Assembly: GCF_932526225.1 (NCBI RefSeq)
Contig: NC_064040.1
Coordinates: 4,089,681-4,153,680 of the forward strand
From: Nematostella vectensis
Lineage: Eukaryota > Cnidaria > Anthozoa > Actiniaria > Edwardsiidae
Direction of reading: 5' to 3'
DNA length: 64,000 bases
Below the pieces are notes generated by a model. That model had not been told where the DNA came from, searched no databases, and saw only the letters and a program-made list of their open reading frames with translations. Both the position numbers and the translations under genes were made by a program. Of the stretch, positions 57,007 through 64,000 are shown piece by piece; the first letter of the stretch is position 1; the number at the start of each line of letters is the position of its first letter.

Positions 57007-60000
57007 TTTCGATATACATAACACAACAAGTCACCAGCTGAGAGAACTTTTAAACTGCCTCGTTTCTCGGGATAGTAACTGAGACACGAAAAATACTAGA
57101 GCTTCTAACAAATAAAGGGTGTAATGGTTTTTTTATCAAAGGAAAAAAAAAAACGGGATTGCGATATATCTCTTTTTTGTTTTGTTTATTTTTTTTTTCT
57201 AATTTTATTCCTCTTTATCCGTTCGTAACTTAGACAAAGCGAATAGTTTATCCCCAGCAGACAAAATCATGGGCGAACTTCCTTTTTTCAACACAAGCAA
57301 ACATATACCGTCCTCAAGCACTTCTAATATGTATTTCTTTTTTTTCCCTCGTCACTTACAAGTTTTTGCTTAATGCCAATATTTCAAACAGTGAGTTATT
57401 GAGGTATAATATTGAAATAATAAAAAAAAATTTTGCACACCTCTTCTCTGGTAATGTGTGGAAATGGTATGGTTTCGGAGTTTTCTAGCTCAGCCGTTTT
57501 TCCGTGAAAGGTGGAGCACAGTCCATTCCTTAGCGTATTATATATGGTATAGATTAATTGATTTAAATACTTGACCTAGGAAAAATATGAGAATTTTTCA
57601 ACCCCGTAAAATAACAAGAAAACTACGGAAGTGTGTTTTTAGTTGACGGCTCTTCAGATATTTTCAAGATGTCTTTCCCTTGTTTTAGCAACAGCTGGTA
57701 TACTAGGCAACGATTAGCAACGAGTTTTTTAATCATTAGTAACAGGACTCAATACTATATTAGTCCATACTGTTGAAATCAATTGGCAACTCGTACATGT
57801 GAAAATTCAATAATAAATTACCTAGCGTCAGCGCAGCCTTAATCAAACACGTTTTGGCAACATTCTAATTTTGAACAGATTAATATTATAGAACAAATGT
57901 GACGGATCCCGCCAAATTTGACGTGGGTACTTTATGCACAGGGTAGTAAAGGGAGGTATGGATCATGTTTCACGGACCGAGCACAATGGCCTTTCAAATA
58001 GTTAAATCACGTTTCACGGACATCGAAATGGACGATTTCACGTTTCTCGATTGTGAAAATAGGTCTTCACGAAAATTCCCTTTACCACCCAGTATGCGTA
58101 GCTGACATTTCATCCTCGCCTCGTGATTGAAGTTCGTCATTGCAACATTCAACGTTATAGTCTCACGATACGACATTGTGCTATGCAATGAAATTCAACT
58201 TTTTTCTAATCGACTTGGTAAGATAAAATCTATAACATACTACTGTTTTTCATTAAAATAGCCATAGGTCTTTGATGTTCCGACACAGGAAGCCCGCAAA
58301 TAGACTCTGCATGTTCCCCAAGGTCCTCTTTGCCTTAGGGTGAAATTCAAACAAGGGAAAAGAAAGCAATACAAATTAGCGATAGGAAACTAAACAAACG
58401 CTGGTTTATCGGCGCTTAAGCCACCGATGACAAACAATCACGGGAAATACACTGAGAAAAATCTAGAACACGCCAAAGGGGTATTCGTCTAAATCAGGAT
58501 AATGGAAAAAGGAATAGAATGTCAGCAAGCTTTGGGATAGAGTCGGCGGAAACAAACCTGTTGCTTTTTTTTACAGAGAAAAGCATAAACCGCAACCGAG
58601 TTGTTCGCAAAGAAAGCCTTATTTTGCATAAGATGCATTTATTCACCTAAACAAGTTTAATTTAAACTTGCAGTACTTAATGGGTATAAAATAAATGATA
58701 AACTAATCGTCATAATGATGATGATAAATTGTTCTTTTCTGTGTCCCCAAACATTCACACATGGCTTTCAGAGACAAAGGTTCCATGCTAGCAGAGGCCT
58801 CTTTTCTCTGTATTTCGCTGGGCTGGAGTTCGCGAGGAAAAGAGACCTCTGCCATGGGTCGCAAGTTCGTTTGATCAAACCGCCGTCCACGACCGTGGGC
58901 GGGAGATCCAGAGCGCATGCTCCGTTCATTAATTACTGGCCACTATTTGAGCCCACAATGACTAGCGCATGCATGAAACGTATATCCGCTGCGGGATAAT
59001 AAGCTCACAGGTAGCAAATACAAACTCTGTAATAAACCTACACTCGCCGCTACCTGTGTCGAAAGTAGTCCCAAACGCTTAGCTGCTTTTTTGAAAACAC
59101 CGTCATTGTGCTCGTAAGTTGGTCACGAGAACTACGCCTAAGTATTTAAAAGTCTTCACTCGCTCAATGCTTTATTGAAGTGCCAACAAGAATGTGTCTA
59201 TATCTTGATAAAAAAAAAAAAAAACATCGCCAGACAACCAAACGTTTTATATATCAGTAGGTCAACGGGTGTCAAGGGGGTGCAACGGGTTTAGATCGAC
59301 CTGCATATATTTTTTCTATATTTTTTCTTAGCGCGTCTTTTTGAAATTACAATAAATATAAGCAATGCGTTGGCTTGAAGCTCCCCTTTTAGGCATCTCA
59401 ATGAACATGAGTACTTTGACCATATTAGAGCATGTTGGATTCAGAAGCACCAATAAGCGTGGAATGGTGAAACAAGAAATGTGTATGTGTGGTGGTGGTG
59501 GGGGGGAAGATATTGTTCTTTCATTGATTTCCTTTATTTTTTTGGCAAAATCTTAGAAAAGGATGTGACTGGGCCTGTGCCGCCCACCACCTAGATCTGC
59601 TCATGCTTAGAGAAAGAAAGTTGTATTACAGGGTTTTGTATTTGCCAAGATTCTGAGAGGCTGTTTGAATGTGTGCATCTTCATCTATCAGGGCTGTAGC
59701 AGGGGGTGGTGTCCAGTAGGGGCGTGGCTGTGCCCCCCAAAATTTTCTAAATGTTTCTGTATTGTGCCCCTCCTATATTACGTGGCCTGCAACGGCTCTG
59801 TCTATTTATTTGAATTGCAACATCAAAGCATGTTACTAAGCAAGTATAACAGAAAAAAAATGAATTAAAAAAAATATTGATAAATGAATAAACGAGTTAC
59901 TTCTTGTATATAGCAGATAAGGTAAACGATTGATTTATTGTATAGTCAACTGCTAGGCATGGTAAAACAAATTAGCTGTAATAATTGAATATAGATTAAT

Positions 60001-60040
60001 GATTTCTGTTTTGTTAAAGCTGTACCAGTACGTGCTAGCA
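57007..60040. other. 3-kb intergenic region, mostly AT-rich
   Basis: No gene is supported. A hairpin repeat related to that at 22810 lies at about 58786-58862. Short open frames at 57994-58188 and 58703-58999 follow the hairpin or unique DNA without splice context. Confidence 0.5.
58786..58862. repeat. Hairpin repeat, family C, copy 2
   Basis: CATGCTAGCAGAGGCCTCTTTT pairs with AAAAGAGACCTCTGCCATG around TTCGCTGGGCTGGAGTTCGCG. Its reverse complement aligns along its length with 22818-22910. Confidence 0.7.
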
Positions 60041-62176
60041 TTATTCTCCCTCTTGAGATAATCTTACTATTGCTTCTTCCTTTAGACTGAATTGCTCCCA
60101 TTTATCTTTAGTGGCACCAAGAGCCTCATAAAAAGAGATCCCTTTTTCATTCCATCCAATAACAGTCCAAGAAATCTTCTTGCAGCCTTGCTCTGTGGCG
60201 TGCTAGAAAGGAAACACAAATAGTTTAAAAAAAGCAGACAGATTGACAAATGTAAGCAGACAGATATAAGGGCCAAAGAAAGAGAAAAAATCTGAGAGAC
60301 AGAGATAATTTGAATAAAGGAACTACTGCCGATGAAGAAATAACAGAACAAACCAATTGACAGGAAATAACAGAGGAACAAACAGATGGACAGATCTATG
60401 AATGAGCTGACAGACTTACTTTTGCGATAGCTTTCATTAATGCTTTCCCAATGCCTCTACCTGTTAAATAAGGAAGTCAGAATTGTGAATATGAAACATG
60501 TAACATTTCTGGTGCCTGTCAGTTTTCAGGAGTGGACCAATATGGATACAAAGAGCATATATTATTGGCATGAGCTTTACTAGTGAACCAGACAGACAAA
60601 GAAATGCTTCAATGCACACCAGATCACAAGTTAATCATCCTATGAAGCTTGTGTCAATTAAAAAACACAATCCATATATCATTAGGCTTAAATATATCAC
60701 ATGCTTGGCCAGGGAAGTGCATGTTTTTACCTCTATATTTATCTTCTACATATATTGCCTCAAGTCTCAGCCTCCTCCCACTATAACATGAATAACCGGG
60801 GTTCACCAGGGCAAACCCCACCAGCTGACGTTCAGCAGTTGCAGGTTGTCTCTCGGCAACTAACACTTGCACCCAGTAGCTGTTATTTTTAATTTCTTCA
60901 GGTAGACCTGCAAACATGTAAAAAAACAGATGGCAGTAGAGCTTTTAGTTATATTGGCTCACTAGATGTGTACCCTGCTTGTAGAATTTTTCTTTCTCTT
61001 TTTTAGCACCTTTATACTTGCCGAAGTACTTCTCCAGATTTTAACTGTTGTTCATTTCTATTTGTGCAGAGAAGAAAAAAAATTAACCAAAAAAGAACCA
61101 AAACAGCATGAGTAGTAGCCAAAATTGTGAATACACATAACTGCCAATACAAGTATAACACCAAGAAACAATAGGGAATAGCCTCTGTTAGCAGTATCCT
61201 ATGTGTGGACAATACTAACAGAAATTGGGTTTTCAAGATTTGGCTTATAGCAGGTATAGTGTTATGCGGAAATAAAAAAAATGTAATTACAATAAAACCT
61301 TTCATCCCAAAGTTGGGGACCCATATGAAACAAGTTTAACCAACTGAAAACACTCACTTAAAACCCAGATCTGAACTGACAAGCCACCAAGTTTAGAGCT
61401 AGGATTACAAATCCAGTCACATCTTTAAGAGGCTGTTGTGCTAGGGGGGGGCAACATTGGGGGGGTCTAATGAATGAAATACCTCACAAAATTTTCCAAA
61501 ATGCTCTAGAAAAAGATCAGAAATATTGCATACTGCACAAAAGGACGAGGTTTTGAAAAGCATGCATGACAACCCAACATTTCCCATGTTTCCGCTAGAT
61601 TATCCCGTACCACAAGCAAATCATTAACAATTAATTAACTAATTAACACAGCTAAGTAACACAACAAAACCGCAATATTTTAATATTTTACCGTAATACT
61701 GCCGTTTAAAAAGCAAAATCTCGCATCTCGCGTTGTTGTGAAATACTGGCCGTACAAAACAAAAACATTCCAACATCTCCTCGAAGTTGCAAATGGGTCT
61801 CATTTAACATACCTTTCTGGGCTCCGGCACATGCTGAAACAGGGTCATGATGGAATGTGGTCAGTTCCTACAAATCCAATCACTCACACTGTTTCAAAAA
61901 TCGAAGAGCATATGTGGGTCTTATCATGGATCACGGAAGTGTGCCCCGTTATTTTTTAGTCAAGTAGGTTTCGTAGAGCGCGTCGGGGAATGGTCGCAGG
62001 CCACGGGGATGCCTCAGATTGCGCGGGTTTTCTACGTTCTTATAAACAAAGATTGTATCACACTTGGTACCGATTGTTAGGCGTGCTCTCACCTCGTTCA
62101 TTCTGAGGATTTCTTGGGTATCCATAGTTGTAGCCCACCGGACGACAAACGAGTCCGTCTCCGCGACGTCCGCCAT
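60041..62176 (-). CDS. GNAT acetyltransferase, diamine/thialysine acetyltransferase-like (incomplete model)
   Basis: Clear exons are 62093-62176, 60731-60907, 60420-60460 and 60041-60202, the last three in phase. The start (MADVAETDSFVVRWATTMDT, QEILRMNE) is the GNAT first strand and helix. VQVLVAER and LVGFALVNPGY are core strands. YVEDKYRGRGIGKALMKAIA holds the acetyl-CoA-binding R-G-x-G-x-G/A loop. WNEKGISFYEALGAT is the family C-terminal motif seen in SSAT1/2. Between exon 1 and 60907 I see two tiny candidates, 61813-61833 (HVPEPRK) and about 61018-61044 (LKSGEVLRQ). They align with the SSAT helix region but miss the required phase by one base. Substrate is not certain. Confidence 0.75.
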
Positions 62177-63468
62177 GATGTGTACCCATGCCTCGCGCGG
62201 ACAGAATACAACAGCTACAGGACAGGCGTTGATCCTAATGTTCTTATTCTTCACTCGTTCTTGTCTTGAACAATGGAGACCATGCGCACGTGCGTTATGA
62301 TATCACTACTATAGTGACTGAACGAGCCCCAAGGGGACCCACGGAGCCGAAGTAGACATTTTTCACCCTATATTTTTCACCCTACGTCACAGCGAGCTGT
62401 GCGTGGCGTAACCGACTAAGACAGGCCTGGGATCCTGGTTATTGCCTCCCCATTAATGCGCGGGTACCTCGGGTTCCTTTGTGTTGTACAGTTCGCTAGA
62501 TAGCGGTGCTGGGGCCGAAATCTCCAGCTTAGCCGTAAAGCTTTATGCTGCCATACGGTGTTTCATCGCATGTCTGGAAGCATGGTCTATTTTTTTCTCA
62601 TTTTACCGGACCTGGATGAGGTTCGGTTCTCGGCCATGTCCTTAAATTTTCTTTTTTTCATTGTTTACATTCACTATCAGATAAGTACCCTCAGAACTTG
62701 CTACAGTATCAGTAATCTTTGGACCTGAAAACCACCTTTGACAGGTTTTATAGCATTAAGAATTCGCAATCAAGTACGTCAAAATTTGTTCAAACAATTC
62801 TTGTGCATCATAAGTCCTTTAGGAAGGGAAAACACTGGAACCGATGATATCTGAAGGAATAAGGTAACTAATTGTTTTCCTTTTCGTTTTAGCGGAATTT
62901 CGTCAGATATCATAAAGGTTCTTAAAGCGATTTCTTTCTTCGGCCGCGTAAAAATCTGGTGTCCGATCAACTGTTCGGTCGCTTTTTTGTCCTCGTCACG
63001 CAACCCTACGTAAAGGGGTGCGGACATAAGTCGCGTCACGCCTTAATGGAGATGTATTGTACAGCAAACAAAATAAGTAAACGGTAATGATTACTTAAAA
63101 TATGGCTTTTTAAAAGCCGTTAATCGAAAAGAATAACACACTAAAATTATTATATCTGCAAAAGACAGTTCCAGTAATTACAAATATACAATATATGATA
63201 TATTCGAAATAATATTTCGCATATCACGCGATATCGGTCCTGAACTAATATATCGTGAAATTCTCGAGGTAAACATGACCTCACGGGGTTAATATTTGCC
63301 GGCGCTAACAATCAACTGGTTTAAAAACTCAGAAATAATCGCATTTGCGTGAATCCAGCTCACGCGCAGAGTCCAAGTCCATAATCATTCAAATCTGTCC
63401 ACTATATCCGTATTGTGTTATTTGCCCTTGTAAACAATAAAGCAGACACTTCTGCGCAAGCTATAAGT
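62177..63468. other. Region between the GNAT gene and the ARF-like gene
   Basis: It holds the GNAT promoter and the 3' end of the ARF-like gene. The only other candidate is the small open frame at 62779-63027. No repeats are prominent. Confidence 0.5.
62779..63027 (-). CDS. Possible small protein or exon, 82 codons
   Basis: From ATG at 63027 the frame reads MSAPLYVGLRDEDKKATEQL, then a Lys/Arg-rich middle and an LPKGLMMHKN end. Its composition is plausible for protein, but no family is recognised and no clear splice site helps. It could be a first exon or chance. Confidence 0.3.
   Translation of the reverse strand: MSAPLYVGLRDEDKKATEQLIGHQIFTRPKKEIALRTFMISDEIPLKRKGKQLVTLFLQISSVPVFSLPKGLMMHKNCLNKF

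Positions 63469-64000
<532 letters not shown>

Overview
This is nuclear DNA from an animal. Every substantial gene is eukaryotic and most are split by many GT-AG introns (two genes have 21 coding exons each). The gene set is metazoan: protein O-mannosyltransferase 2, CEP170, ANCHR/ZFYVE19, CCDC32, METTL5, COA4 and MRPL40. A single-exon membrane protein with a short collagen stretch and a Cys-rich tail, AT-rich intergenic DNA and abundant small inverted-repeat elements fit a cnidarian such as a sea anemone. That taxon is an inference, not something proved here.

Layout. 142-310 (+): last exon of an unidentified gene. 1182-18333 (-): a complete POMT2 gene with two alternative first coding exons, its introns loaded with minisatellites and inverted-repeat elements. 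19644-20985 (-) CCDC32-like and 21323-22744 (+) METTL5 form a head-to-head pair. 23778-24695 (-): intronless unknown gene. 25427-26473 (+): intronless collagen-like type II membrane protein. 29266-29781 (+): MRPL40. 31120-35613 (-) ZFYVE19/ANCHR and 35784-37362 (+) COA4 form a second head-to-head pair. 38180-52668 (+): a complete CEP170-family gene. 54893-56578 (-): a small heat-shock protein with heat-shock elements upstream. 60041-62176 (-): a GNAT acetyltransferase with two tiny exons unresolved. 63469-64000 (-): an ARF/ARL GTPase cut by the window edge.

I rebuilt the exon chains by hand, requiring splice sites and codon phase to agree at every junction. POMT2 closes to 762 or 802 codons depending on first exon, CEP170 to 1153, ZFYVE19 to 392, METTL5 to 211, CCDC32 to 154, COA4 to 79 and the sHSP to 191. 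The genes are ordinary housekeeping functions and do not form one pathway. The two divergent pairs probably share promoters.

The unusual material is in the non-coding DNA. In two unrelated genes an intronic minisatellite has been built from the end of an exon together with its 5' splice site: 57-bp units after CEP170 exon 9, and about 50-bp units after POMT2 exon 4. Copies of the splice donor therefore lie in tandem downstream of the real one. CEP170 also contains a textbook U12-type AT-AC intron inside its FHA domain. The MRPL40 stop-codon region is triplicated, and one MITE is inserted in another with a clean TAA duplication. Several very long open frames here are artefacts of minisatellites whose period is a multiple of three.
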